Shown here: piece after piece, positions 20,062 to 30,947 of the stretch
Numbering within the stretch: the stretch's first letter is position 1
Layout: each line of letters starts with the position of its first letter
Made by a program: the position numbers and the translations under genes
Origin: Nemertoderma westbladi
Lineage: Eukaryota; Xenacoelomorpha; Nemertodermatida; Nemertodermatidae
Direction of reading: 5' to 3'
Assembly: GCA_032718475.1 (NCBI GenBank)
Contig: JAUCBJ010004072.1
Location: forward strand, 1 to 42,612
Length of the DNA stretch: 42,612 nucleotides
Notes under the pieces: model-generated
The model's input: the letters and a program-made list of their open reading frames with translations, nothing else
Databases searched by the model: none
What the model was told of the DNA's origin: nothing

Positions 20062-23000
20062 AGCCTAGTAGTAGTGGATTAAATTAGCTTAGCAGTAGTA
20101 GCATAAAGTAGCCAAGCAGTAGTAGCATAAAGTAGCCAAGCAGTAGTAGCATAAAGTAGCCTAGCAGTAGTAGCATAAAGTAGCCTAGAGCAGTAGTAGC
20201 ATAAAGTAGCCTAGCAGTAGTAGCATAAAGTAGCCAAGCAGTAGTAGCATAAAGTAGCCTAGAGCAGTAGTAGCATAAAGTAGCCTAGCAGTAGTAGCAT
20301 AAAGTAGCCAAGCAGTAGTAGCATAAAGTAGCCAAGCAGTAGTAGCATAAAGTAGCCTAGCATTAGTAGCATAAAATAGCCTAGAGCAGTAGTAGCATAA
20401 AGTAGCCTAGAGCAGTAGTAGCATAAAGTAGCCAAGCAGTAGTAGCATAAAGTAGCCAAGCAGTAGTAGCATAAAGTAGCCAAGCAGTAGTAGCATAAAG
20501 TAGCCTAGCATTAGTAGCATAAAATAGCCTAGAGCAGTAGTAGCATAAAGTAGCCTAGAGCAGTAGTAGCATAAAGTAGCCAAGCAGTAGTAGCATAAAG
20601 TAGCCTAGCATTAGTAGCATAAAATAGCCTAGAGCAGTAGTAGCATAAAGTAGCCAAGCAGTAGTAGCATAAAGTAGCCAAGCAGTAGTAGCATAAAGTA
20701 GCCTAGAGCAGTAGTAGCATAAAGTAGCCTAGCAGTAGTAGCATAAAGTAGCCTAGCAGTAGTAGCATAAAGTAGCCAAGCAGTAGTAGCATAAAGTAGA
20801 CTAGCAGTAGTAGCATAAAGTAGCCTAGCAGTAGTAGCCAAGCAGTAGTAGCATAAAGTAGCCTAGCAGTAGTAGCATAAAGTTGCCAAGCAGTAGTAGC
20901 ATAAAGTAGCCTAGCATTAGTAGCATAAAGTAGCCAAGCAGTAGTAGCATAAAGTAGCCTAGCAGTAGTAGCATAAAGTAGCCAAGCAGTAGTAGCATAA
21001 AGTAGCCTAGCATTAGTAGCATAAAGTAGCCTAGCAGTAGTAGCATAAAGTAGCCAAGCAACTGTAGCATAAAGTAGCCAAGCAGTAGTAGCATAAAGTA
21101 GCCAAGCAGTAGTAGCATAAAGTAGCTAAGCAGTAGTAGCATTAAGTAGCCTAGCAGTAGTAGCATAAAGTAGCCAAGCAGTAGTAGCATAAAGTAGCCT
21201 AGCAGTAGTAGCATAAAGTAGCCAAGCAGTAGTAGCATAAAGTTGCCTAGCAGTAGTAGCATAAAGTTGCCTAGCAGTAGTAGCATAAAGTAGCCTAGCA
21301 GCTGTAGCATAAAGTAGCCAAGCAGTAGTAGCATAAAGTAGCCTAGCAGTAGTAGCATAAAGTAGCCTAGCAGTAGTAGCATAAAGTAGCCTAGCAGTAG
21401 TAGCATAAAGTAGCCTAGCAGTAGTAGCATAAAGTAGCCAAGCAGTAGTAGCATAAAGTAGCCTAGCAGTAGTAGCATAAAGTAGCCTAGCAGTAGTAGC
21501 ATAAAGTAGCCAAGCAGTAGTAGCATAAAGTAGCCAAGCAGTAGTAGCATAAAGTAGCCAAGCAGTAGTAGCATAAAGTAGCCAAGCAGTAGTAGCATAA
21601 AGTAGCCTAGCAGTAGTAGCATAAAGTAGCCAAGCAGTAGTAGCATAAAGTAGCCTAGCAGTAGTAGCATAAAGTAGCCTAGCAGTAGTAGCCAAGCAGT
21701 AGTAGCATAAAGTAGCCAAGCAGTAGTAGCATAAAGTAGCCTAGCAGTAGTAGCATAAAGTAGCCTAGCAGTAGTAGCATAAAGTAGCCAAGCAGTAGTA
21801 GCATAAAGTAGCCTAGCAGTAGTAGCATAAAGTAGCCAAGCAGTAGTAGCATAAAGTAGCCTAGCAGTAGTAGCATAAAGTAGCCTAGCAGTAGTAGCCA
21901 AGCAGTAGTAGCATAAAGTAGCCAAGCAGTAGTAGCATAAAGTAGCCTAGCAGTAGTAGCATAAAGTTGCCTAGCAGTAGTAGCATAAAGTTGCCTAGCA
22001 GTAGTAGCATAAAGTAGCCTAGCAGTAGTAGCATAAAGTAGCCTAGCAGTAGTAGCATAAAGTAGCCTAGCAGTAGTAGCATAAAGTAGCCAAGCAGTAG
22101 TAGCATAAAGTAGCCAAGCAGTAGTAGCATAAAGTAGCCAAGCAGTAGTAGCATAAAGTTGCCTAGCAGTAGTAGCATAAAGTAGCCTAGCAGTAGTAGC
22201 ATAAAGTAGCCTAGCAGTAGTAGCATAAAGTAGCCAAGCAGTAGTAGCATAAAGTAGCCTAGCAGTAGTAGCATAAAGTAGCCAAGCAGTAGTAGCATAA
22301 AGTAGCCAAGCAGTAGTAGCATAAAGTAGCCTAGCAGTAGTAGCATAAAGTAGCCTAGCAGTAGTAGCATAAAGTAGCCTAGCAGTAGTAGCATAAAGTA
22401 GCCAAGCAGTAGTAGCATAAAGTAGCCTAGCAGTAGTAGCATAAAGTAGCCTAGCAGTAGTAGCATAAAGTAGCTAAGCAGTAGTAGCATAAAGTAGCCT
22501 AGCAGTAGTAGCATAAAGTAGCCAAGCAGTAGTAGCATAAAGTAGCCTAGCAGTAGTAGCATAAAGTAGCCTAGCAGTAGTAGCATAAAGTAGCCTAGCA
22601 GCTGTAGCATAAAGTAGCCAAGCAGTAGTAGCATAAAGTAGCCAAGCAGTAGTAGCATAAAGTCGCCAAGCAGTAGTAGCATAAAGTAGCCTAGCAGTAG
22701 TAGCATAAAGTTGCCTAGCAGTAGTAGCCAAGCAGTAGTAGCATAAAGTAGCCAAGCAGTAGTAGCATAAAGTAGCCTAGCAGTAGTAGCATAAAGTAGC
22801 CAAGCAGTAGTAGCATAAATTAGCCAAGCAGTAGTAGCATAAAGTAGCCAAGCAGTAGTAGCATAAAGTAGCCTAGCAGTAGTAGCATAAAGTAGCCTAG
22901 CAGTAGTAGCATAAAGTAGCTAAGCAGTAGTAGCATAAAGTAGCCTAGCAGTAGTAGCATAAAGTAGCCAAGCAGTAGTAGCATAAAGTAGCCTAGCAGT

Positions 23001-24805
23001 AGTAGCATAAAGTAGCCTAGCAGTAGTAGCATAAAGTAGCCTAGCAGCTGTAGCATAAAGTAGCCAAGCAGTAGTAGCATAAAGTAGCCAAGCAGTAGTA
23101 GCATAAAGTCGCCAAGCAGTAGTAGCATAAAGTAGCCTAGCAGTAGTAGCATAAAGTTGCCTAGCAGTAGTAGCCAAGCAGTAGTAGCATAAAGTAGCCT
23201 AGCAGTAGTAGCATAAAGTAGCCTAGCAGCTGTAGCATAAAGTAGCCAAGCAGTAGTAGCATAAAGTAGCCAAGCAGTAGTAGCATAAAGTCGCCAAGCA
23301 GTAGTAGCATAAAGTAGCCTAGCAGTAGTAGCATAAAGTTGCCTAGCAGTAGTAGCCAAGCAGTAGTAGCATAAAGTAGCCTAGCAGTAGTAGCATAAAG
23401 TAGCCTAGCATTAGTAGCATAAAGTAGCCTAGCAGTAGTAGCATAAAGTAGCCTAGCAGTAGTAGCATAAAGTAGCCAAGCAGTAGTAGCATAAAGTAGC
23501 CTAGCAGTAGTAGCATAAAGTAGCCTAGCAGTAGTAGCATAAAGTAGCCTAGCAGTAGTAGCATAAAGTAGCCTAGCAGTAGTAGCATAAAGTAGCCTAG
23601 CAGTAGTAGCATAAAGTAGCCAAGCTGTAGTAGCATAAAGTAGCCTAGCAGTAGTAGCATAAAGTAGCCAAGCAGTAGTAGCATAAAGTAGCCTAGCAGT
23701 AGTAGCATAAAGTAGCCAAGCAGTAGTAGCATAAAGTAGCCTAGCAGTAGTAGCATAAAGTAGCCTAGCAGTAGTAGCATAAAGTAGCCAAGCAGTAGTA
23801 GCATAAAGTAGCCAAGCAGTAGTAGCATAAAGTTGCCTAGCAGTAGTAGCATAAAGTTGCCTAGCAGTAGTAGCATAAAGTAGCCTAGCAGTAGTAGCAT
23901 AAAGTAGCCTAGCAGTAGTAGCATAAAGTAGCCTAGCAGTAGTAGCATAAAGTAGCCAAGCAGTAGTAGCATAAAGTAGCCAAGCAGTAGTAGCATAAAG
24001 TAGCCAAGCAGTAGTAGCATAAAGTTGCCTAGCAGTAGTAGCATAAAGTTGCCTAGCAGTAGTAGCATAAAGTAGCCTAGCAGTAGTAGCATAAAGTAGC
24101 CTAGCAGTAGTAGCATAAAGTAGCCAAGCAGTAGTAGCATAAAGTAGCCAAGCAGTAGTAGCATAAAGTAGCCTAGCAGTAGTAGCATAAAGTAGCCAAG
24201 CAGTAGTAGCATAAAGTAGCCTAGCAGTAGTAGCATAAAGTAGCCAAGCAGTAGTAGCATAAAGTAGCCTAGCAGTAGTAGCATAAAGTAGCCTAGCAGT
24301 AGTAGCATAAAGTAGCCTAGCAGCTGTAGCATAAAGTAGCCAAGCAGTAGTAGCATAAAGTAGCCAAGCAGTAGTAGCATAAAGTCGCCAAGCAGTAGTA
24401 GCATAAAGTAGCCTAGCAGTAGTAGCATAAAGTTGCCTAGCAGTAGTAGCCAAGCAGTAGTAGCATAAAGTAGCCAAGCAGTAGTAGCATAAAGTAGCCT
24501 AGCAGTAGTAGCATAAAGTAGCCAAGCAGTAGTAGCATAAAGTAGCCTAGCAGTAGTAGCATAAAGTAGCCAAGCAGTAGTAGCATAAAGTAGCCTAGCA
24601 GTAGTAGCATAAAGTAGCCTAGCAGTAGTAGCATAAAGTAGCCTAGCAGTAGTAGCATAAAGTAGCCTAGCAGTAGTAGCATAAAGTAGCCTAGCAGTAG
24701 TAGCATAAAGTAGCCTAGCAGTAGTAGCATAAAGTAGCCAAGCAGTAGTAGCATAAAGTAGCCTAGCAGTAGTAGCATAAAGTAGCCTAGCAGTAGTAGC
24801 ATAAA
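20062..24805. repeat. 24-bp satellite array, ~195 copies
   Basis: Head-to-tail 24-bp units built on GCAGTAGTAGCATAAAGTAG followed by CCAA or CCTA. The left ~600 bp contain many 26-bp variants with CTAGAGCAG. Scattered 14-bp units (10 bp missing) occur at about 20828, 21681, 21889, 22721, 23167, 23349 and 24443. Because the period is divisible by three and the unit has no stop in several minus-strand frames, very long hydrophobic frames arise; I do not regard them as genes. The left edge meets a LINE and the right edge cuts into a Penelope-like element. Confidence 0.97.
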
Positions 24806-26690
24806 AATCACTTGCAGGTTTTTCTATATACCGTTGTTATAAAACCCCCTCGTTGACGTTCAATGAGAATATCAAGGAAAGGGATCTTTCCATTAATCTC
24901 GATTTCAACAGTTACCTGTATTCTAGGATTTTTACTGTTTAGTGATTTTACCCATTCATACAAGTTTTGCCGGGATCCAATAAAAGCCACAAGGTAATCA
25001 TCCATGTACCTAAATGAAAAGCCAACATATCCTCCGACTTCACCAGCACGTTGATCCATGTCCTCCTCCCAGTCTCCCATATTTTAATCTGCACCAATAG
25101 GTGAATAGTTTTTGCCCATTGCAAAACCATGGTGTTGTTTGTACCATCTATCTGCACCATCTGTATGTACCACTAGATTAGTATTATCTATCGAGAGTTT
25201 CAAAAATTGAACTACCTCTTTAGGTGTTAAAGGAGTGACCTCACCTAGTTCTTCATGAAAATCTCGAGTCTATCTTAAGGTAAAGGAAGGGCCTCATCAG
25301 TTGGTATCGATGTGAACATCACTGATACGTCAAGGGATACCAATATACAGTTGTCAGCAAGGAAATCATGCTCATGAATAATCTCCAGGGCCTCGAGTGC
25401 ACTGCTAATAGACTTCCTGGGTTTTAGTAGAATTTGTAGACAATCATTTAGGTGTTTGTTCATTGTAAAATCAACACCACGATAGCCAGGGCATATAGGT
25501 CGCAATTTCAAATTCTCAATCCAAAAGGTTTTTCTGATTCGTTAGTTGATGTTGATTCAAATTTATGTGTTTTTACTTTGCCATAGTATGGCGCAGCTCT
25601 ACTTGAGTTAATCTCAGTTGTTTATATAACTGGTATCGTGGTGGGTCATTATCTTTTAGCCAAGCATCTCTTCTACGATCTTTCACAGGAGGGGCTGCAA
25701 AGACAGACAGCAGTTTTTCTCTAAATAGTTTGACATACGTAGGTGATGGATCAGATTTCAATTCCTTATATAAAGGTGGTTTTAAATCTTTGGTGATTAT
25801 CTCGTAATCTACTCTATTCATAAACAACAAGCGAACGGTTCTTATCAGCTTTCACCACAATAATATTAGGATCACAACGTAGCTGTTTAATAATATTGCA
25901 TACCTTGGTTTCGATGAGTGAGTTGAGGTTTGGTTTTAGCCATATCTAGCACTACATTAGATGAGTTGTGTTGAAAATCTGAAATTGCCTCGAGTGAAAC
26001 ATCATTTTCTGGAATTTTACTGGTCGCCAAACCAATAACATTCTGACAACATGGCGGGTGCGGTGACAACGCACCACCACATCCAGTGTAGGATTCTTAG
26101 GAGGTTTCAATGCGAAATTCGCACCTAGTGAAAGCACAGCATGTTCCTCATCAGTAAGAGTTTTATCCGAAAGGTTGATAACTGTTTCTTTTCATCCTTT
26201 TATTCTATTGCTCTTATTTCGAGAAAACACATGATTGTTGCTTAACCATAAATCCACAAATTTTTTATCTTTTCGAAGTTGACAGACCTGGAATTCTTGG
26301 CGGAAAGTTTGATCTGCGAACTGTATTATTGACTGCAGGAAATTTGATGGAATGCGATCCCAAAAACGATTCAACACCGATTTACGTTGTGCTTCCAAAG
26401 AGAAAACATCGGACCGTGTTTTATTTCTCATTGACCGAACTCGTTCAAATTCCGCTTTTTTCAACCACTTCCCATCAGCTGATGATTGTAGATGAAGATT
26501 ATTCAACCGTAAACCTTTGGGAACAAGGTTAGCGTGCAGACAGTCGCGAAGGAAGAACGAGTGTGATTGACTGCGAGCTAGCTTTCGCGTAAGTGTGACA
26601 TATTCATTAACCTGTTTGCGGAACACCCGACCAAGGGTGGAAATATCAAGGTTATGTACTGTTGCCAAACCGAAACTAACGGATTTACAG
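24806..26690 (-). pseudogene. Penelope-like element, RT region, multiply frameshifted
   Basis: Minus-strand pieces lie in the order of a Penelope-like (PLE) polyprotein. The N-terminal part is at 26668-26192 (FRKQVNEYVTLTRKLARSQ). Next is a pre-RT part at 25830-25573. RT motif A is at 25511-25275 (NCILVSLDVSVMFTSIPTDE, the PLE form of LSLDVxSLFTNIP). The C motif is at 25080-24808 (FSFRYMDDYLVAF), followed by KIPFLDILIERQRGG and TTVYRKTC. The usual downstream thumb and GIY-YIG endonuclease are absent because the 24-bp satellite starts exactly there. PLEs reverse-transcribe their RNA at nicked chromosomal targets. Frameshifts and stops show that this copy is dead. Confidence 0.8.
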
Positions 26691-27013
26691 AACTCCAGTG
26701 TTGTCTACTCCATCCGGTGTAGTTGTGCTAAAAGATATATGGGTGAAGCAGGACAAGGGTGTTGGGCTCACCAATCATCTAAGTCAGCTTTCGGGGGGTA
26801 TAAAAACTGTACTCCAAATTTTGACGAGGCAAAAATACTGTATCGTGAGAATAACCCTTTCTGAGATTGCTTATTGAATCTGCGTTTATTAGGATATATG
26901 AACGTCATGAAGACATCGTATATGAAAGTAACACAGACACATCTATTAACAGAAACTTGGGGGCTGAACTAAGCGACAGCTGGTTCCCTTCAATTACTCG
27001 TTTTCTTAATTGA
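26684..27013 (+). pseudogene. Penelope-like GIY-YIG endonuclease fragment, opposite strand
   Basis: The plus strand reads SSVVYSIRCSCAKRYMGEAG, the start of the PLE GIY-YIG domain (VVY-x-I...C-x-C...Y-x-GE). The PNFDEAKILYRENNPF strand follows. After a frameshift near 26863 the next frame gives RLLIESAFIRIYERHED and ends NLGAELSDSWFPSITRFLN with a TGA. These match the C-terminal end of PLE proteins. The fragment points away from the RT pieces on the minus strand and begins right at their 5' end, so this is an inverted arrangement. It supplies the part missing from the RT copy. Confidence 0.75.
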
Positions 27014-27199
27014 AAACATTATTGGAACAAAAACTCATTCTTCAGTATTTCTGTCTAATAAACTCCAATATTATTGTGCTTGAAAAAGTTCGTAATTTAG
27101 CGTACGAAACGACGCACTACTTATATTACACTTGTGTGGTTGTCAGTCCTTCACTTTAATATTAATTTTATTATTCTATATAGAATTAGACCTCACACA

Positions 27200-28415
27200 G
27201 GGAAACTGCTGCGTAAGAGCCAAAACGGATTTCGACCAAATAGATTCAACAATAGGTCAGATACTTGCACTACGGAGACTGATTGAAGGAATTAAGTCAA
27301 AGAATCTCCCCGCAGTCATGACTTTTGTGGACTTCAAGGTGGCATTCGACTCCATTCATAGAGGTAAAATGCCTGAAATCCTAAGAGCTTATGGAATACC
27401 AGAAGTAATTGTTGCAGGCATTGGATGGTTATATTGTGATACAGAAGCGCAGGTACTCTCACCAGATGGTGAAACTGAGTTCTTCTCAAACCTGGCTGGC
27501 GTACTGCAAGGTGACACATTGGCGCCATTACTATTTCTAATTGTACTGAATTACGCAATGAGGACGGCCACAAAGGGTGAAGATCTGGGATTCACACTTC
27601 AAGAACGCAGAAGTAGTAGATATCCGGCATCTACAGTCGCAGGCACCGACTTTGCGGATGACATCGCCCTGCTCTCTAATACGCTAGCAGATGCACAGCT
27701 TCTACTAAATAAAGTGGAGAGGGCTGCCAAGGAGATTGGATTGCATATAAATGCTACCAAGACCGATTCATGACCTTTAATGTTGATGGAAACTTGACAA
27801 CCATTGATAATAATCAACTAAGGAAGGTCGACGACTTCCAGTACCTTGGATCATAGATAGAGAGTAGCAAAAAGGACATAGAAGTTAGGAATGCAAAGGC
27901 TTGGGTAGCTCTATCAAAAATGGATACCATCTGGAAATCAGATCTCTCCAGGCACCTGAAGTCCAAGTTCTTTCGAGCCACAGTGGAGAGTGTATTATTT
28001 TTATACGGGGGTGAGACCTGGACACTGACTAAATCACTTGAACAACGAAGTGATGGTTGCTACACAAGACTACTAAGGGTAGCCTTAAACATCAGCTGGA
28101 GACAACACAGGACAAACGCCGAACTTTACGGTACAATGCCACCTGTATCAACCACCCTCCGTGAACGCAGATTAAGATTCAGTGGGCACTGCTGGCGAAG
28201 TAAAGACGAGGTCTTACCAGATATACTTTTCTGGCAACCAACTCATGGAAAGCGTAGTCGTGGACAACCGGCCATAACATATATAGGTCAACTTGAAAGG
28301 GACACTGAACTTGGGAGAAACAAAATTTCAACAACTATGGAGAATCGGGAAGCCTGGAAGGATCTCATTTCCTCTGTCCGAGTTCGCTCGACCTAGTAGT
28401 AGTAGTAGTAGTAGT
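27200..28415 (+). pseudogene. RTE-like LINE (TAG-tail family), 5' truncated
   Basis: The first frame (to 27773) holds the RT: DSTIGQILALRRLIEGIKSK, VMTFVDFKVAFDSIHRGKM (motif A), LAGVLQGDTLAPLLF (motif B) and TDFADDIALLSNTL (motif C, FADD). A frameshift near 27770 and a stop near 27856 follow. The frame at 27920-28396 then gives FLYGGETWTLTKSLEQR, LRERRLRFSGHCWRSKDE and the terminal WKDLISSVRVRST. The element ends in (TAG)7 at about 28393-28414, a microsatellite tail of the kind RTE-type elements carry. It is the most complete member of this family in the window, but the endonuclease is missing. Confidence 0.85.
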
Positions 28416-28420
28416 ATGGA

Positions 28421-29294
28421 ACTATTTTCATAATATTTCCTTAGAAACTTCTTATATGCTACTTTTGTTAGGTGGATATGATGACTAGGGTTCATAGAAA
28501 TGTAATAAAATGTGTGTAAAATTGCAAAGTTCAAACTTTGCTCGTCTGTATTTCAAAACGACGATGGATTCTGTTCTTGAGATTTGGTAGGTGATTAAAG
28601 GGAATAAAACACTTTCAAAATATTTTACATTTGAGTTTGTTTACATTCCTGTTGCCATGGTAATAAGTATAATGAAAAATTTGAATAATTGTCTACCAAT
28701 TCTATAAAACACCATTTTTATTCGGTTTGTCGGTCTAAATAATAAGTTAAAATTGCCAGCATTTTATTTTATAATTCGTCAATTGTGAATCATATTTCTA
28801 AAGGACGATATTTGCCAATAAACAAAACTGTCCAATCAGAGAGCAAGACCTGTGGTAGCATGATTTTTACATTCCAGAATGTTAAATTTCGGTTAGCAAT
28901 TATTCGAAACAAAGGACAGCCACCAGGCATGTTTGTTGCAAATCATATAAATAGTAAATAAGAGCCCAATTTCTAGCTGGCGGTCATAATGGGAAAATAT
29001 CGTATACCCATCACCATGGAAACGGGGTTGAAAAAATATTTAAATGTAAAATATTTTGATAGAATTTTATTCCCTTTACTCACATATAAAATCTCAAGAA
29101 CAGAATCAGAATCCCCAATCGTCTTGAATTACTACAGGCGCGCCAAGTTTGAACTTTGCATCCGGTTACCTTGACAACAACAATGTACAAATTCCAGAAA
29201 GACATTTTATTACATTTCTATGAACCCTAGTCATCATATCCACCTAACAAAAGTAGCATATATCAAGTTTCTAAGAAAATATTATGAAAATAGT
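28421..29294. mobile_element. Fold-back (inverted-repeat) element, ~280-bp arms
   Basis: The sequence starting ACTATTTTCATAATATTT at 28421 recurs as its reverse complement ending at 29294. The pairing goes on through ATGCTACTTTTGTTAGGTGG, ATATGATGACTAGGGTTCAT, TGCAAAGTTCAAACTT and CTGTTCTTGAGATTT, so each arm is roughly 280 bp with indels. A non-palindromic centre of about 300 bp separates them. No transposase is seen. It starts six bases after the (TAG)n tail of the preceding LINE. A target duplication is not obvious. Confidence 0.85.
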
Positions 29295-29612
29295 GTCATA
29301 AATAGGAAAATGATCGGTTTTTCCGCTAATTTCAGGAATCCGCTCTCTGCATGACCTGTTATTTAATACCGCTACCGGTACACCTTGGATATGATACAGG
29401 TAGGCCAGGCCTACCATGATCGGAACTCTTATTGGCAGTTAGGTACCGGTAGCTGGCAGGTACGTGGTTGCTACTTGCTGGTTGAATGTCATTAATAATT
29501 ATAAGATTGGAATTGTGTAGTCCTACCAATGCAATATGGTAGGCCTACCTTTTATACTACTGTACTAGGCCTATGGCGTTCATTCCATTAGGCCTATTAA
29601 CAATACTGCAAT
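29295..29612. other. Spacer upstream of the PLXDC-like gene
   Basis: About 320 bp with several TAGGCCTA and TACCGGTA words; presumably promoter and 5' UTR, but no TATA box or splice site was identified with confidence. Confidence 0.35.
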
Positions 29613-30947
29613 ATGATGTATACCGGTACCCGCGTATATATAGCGGCGTTCCTGGTTGCCGTAGTAACCGCATCCGATGCTACAGACTCCCGTAACGCCG
29701 GCAGTAGTAGCCCAACCTACATTGAACAAGTAGTGAGTCACGACTATTACAGCAGTGAGTGGCTGTCCGCCGGGTGCGATACCTATTGGGTTGCCTTAGA
29801 TGGCCTGGATGGAGTTGTTTCGCTAACCGATTCTCTTCTCACCCCATCCGACGGACTTCGATACGAAGTTGTCTACCTAGACTTCAAGTTCCCCTACTAC
29901 GATATGAACGTGAGTAACGTATCCATTAGCAACGGGGGGTTTATGTGGGTCTCGAACGCCAGTAAACATGCGTTCTTATCGGATGTGCAATACGTGGCCC
30001 CGCTGAAACTGAAGGCGGGTTACGGGCGTGGCAACGGGGGCGGAATCCGGTACCATCAGGACGCGACGAGACTGGTTGTCCTGTGGGATCGCGTCGATAT
30101 CCCCTCCGCTAGTATAACAACCTCCAACTCAAGTACAGCCCCTGAAACTAATTATATCACAGTAACTTTCCAAGCTATTTTATTTTCCAACGGATCTATT
30201 ATCTTCCTTTACAAAAACTTCCCTTTATCGAATTCGGTACAGTTTGTATCGGGTATTAGCGACGCCTACGCAGATATCGCCCTGTTTACCAATATAATCA
30301 CCGTAACCGAGTACCATAAAGTGAGTCTGGATGTGTCCCGCATCCGTTCCGGGGCCGGGTACCGTATCCACCCGCTGCCTACCTGTGTCGCCCACACAGA
30401 CTGCCCCGGTTGTCTCGGCAGCGAGAGCTCGCTCACCTGCTACTGGTGTCCGGCCATAGCGCTGTGTTCCAACACGATGGATAAAAATCGACGGTTTTGG
30501 GTGGCGGCGCGGTGCGACTACAAGAGTTCTCAGTGCGAGTCGAGTCGCGTGAGCCTCACGCCATCAAACCCCGCTCCGGTGAGCCACACGCCACCGAACC
30601 CCGCTCCAGTGAGCCACACGCCACCTAACCCCGCTCCAACCAACCCCGTACTCCCTGACTCCAACCCCACTACTACCGAACTCCAACCCAACGAGTTCTC
30701 TACTGTTGTAGAACCCGGTTTACTTTTCGCCTTGGCGGTTGGTTTTGTTGTACTCCTTTTCGTTTCCGGCTGGGTTTTCTACGCTTACCGACACCCCAAC
30801 TCGCCCTCGGGTATGTTCCTTATTGAACACAGACCCATGTTGCTATGGAGGCGAGATCCCCCCACTGGTTCTACAGACAACGACCCTTCTAGTCTACGTA
30901 ATCTACAACATTGGCGATCTCTAGATGATGACTCAGTTGAATCTTAA
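29613..30947 (+). CDS. Plexin domain-containing (PLXDC/TEM7-like) membrane protein, single exon
   Basis: This intact 444-codon frame encodes a type I membrane protein. Residues 1-20 form a signal peptide (VYIAAFLVAVVTA). The ectodomain (about 35-255) has the PLXDC landmarks: SHDYYSSEW near the start, YLDFKFPYYDMNVSNVSI, NGGFMWVS, VQYVAPL, TRLVVLWDRVDI, VTFQAILFSNGSIIFLYK, VSGISDAYAD and TEYHKVSLDVSRI, then PLPTC. A PSI domain follows, with eight cysteines at 258, 264, 267, 276, 279, 285, 301 and 308. A Pro-rich stalk with a three-fold NPAPVSHTPP-type repeat leads to a transmembrane segment (about 370-392) and a short cytoplasmic tail of ~52 residues. Vertebrate PLXDC1/2 are cell-surface proteins of about 500-530 residues, encoded by many exons; this copy has none of those introns. 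Start choice: the first of two adjacent ATGs, just before the signal peptide. Confidence 0.85.
   Translation: MMYTGTRVYIAAFLVAVVTASDATDSRNAGSSSPTYIEQVVSHDYYSSEWLSAGCDTYWVALDGLDGVVSLTDSLLTPSDGLRYEVVYLDFKFPYYDMNVSNVSISNGGFMWVSNASKHAFLSDVQYVAPLKLKAGYGRGNGGGIRYHQDATRLVVLWDRVDIPSASITTSNSSTAPETNYITVTFQAILFSNGSIIFLYKNFPLSNSVQFVSGISDAYADIALFTNIITVTEYHKVSLDVSRIRSGAGYRIHPLPTCVAHTDCPGCLGSESSLTCYWCPAIALCSNTMDKNRRFWVAARCDYKSSQCESSRVSLTPSNPAPVSHTPPNPAPVSHTPPNPAPTNPVLPDSNPTTTELQPNEFSTVVEPGLLFALAVGFVVLLFVSGWVFYAYRHPNSPSGMFLIEHRPMLLWRRDPPTGSTDNDPSSLRNLQHWRSLDDDSVES

Noticed and set aside
20259-24811. Many minus-strand frames of 60-440 codons encoding MLLLLGYF-like or LLYATTAR-like octapeptide repeats
   Set aside because: They are translations of the 24-bp satellite. 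The period is divisible by three and has no stop in several frames at once, and overlapping frames are open together, so no protein is implied.
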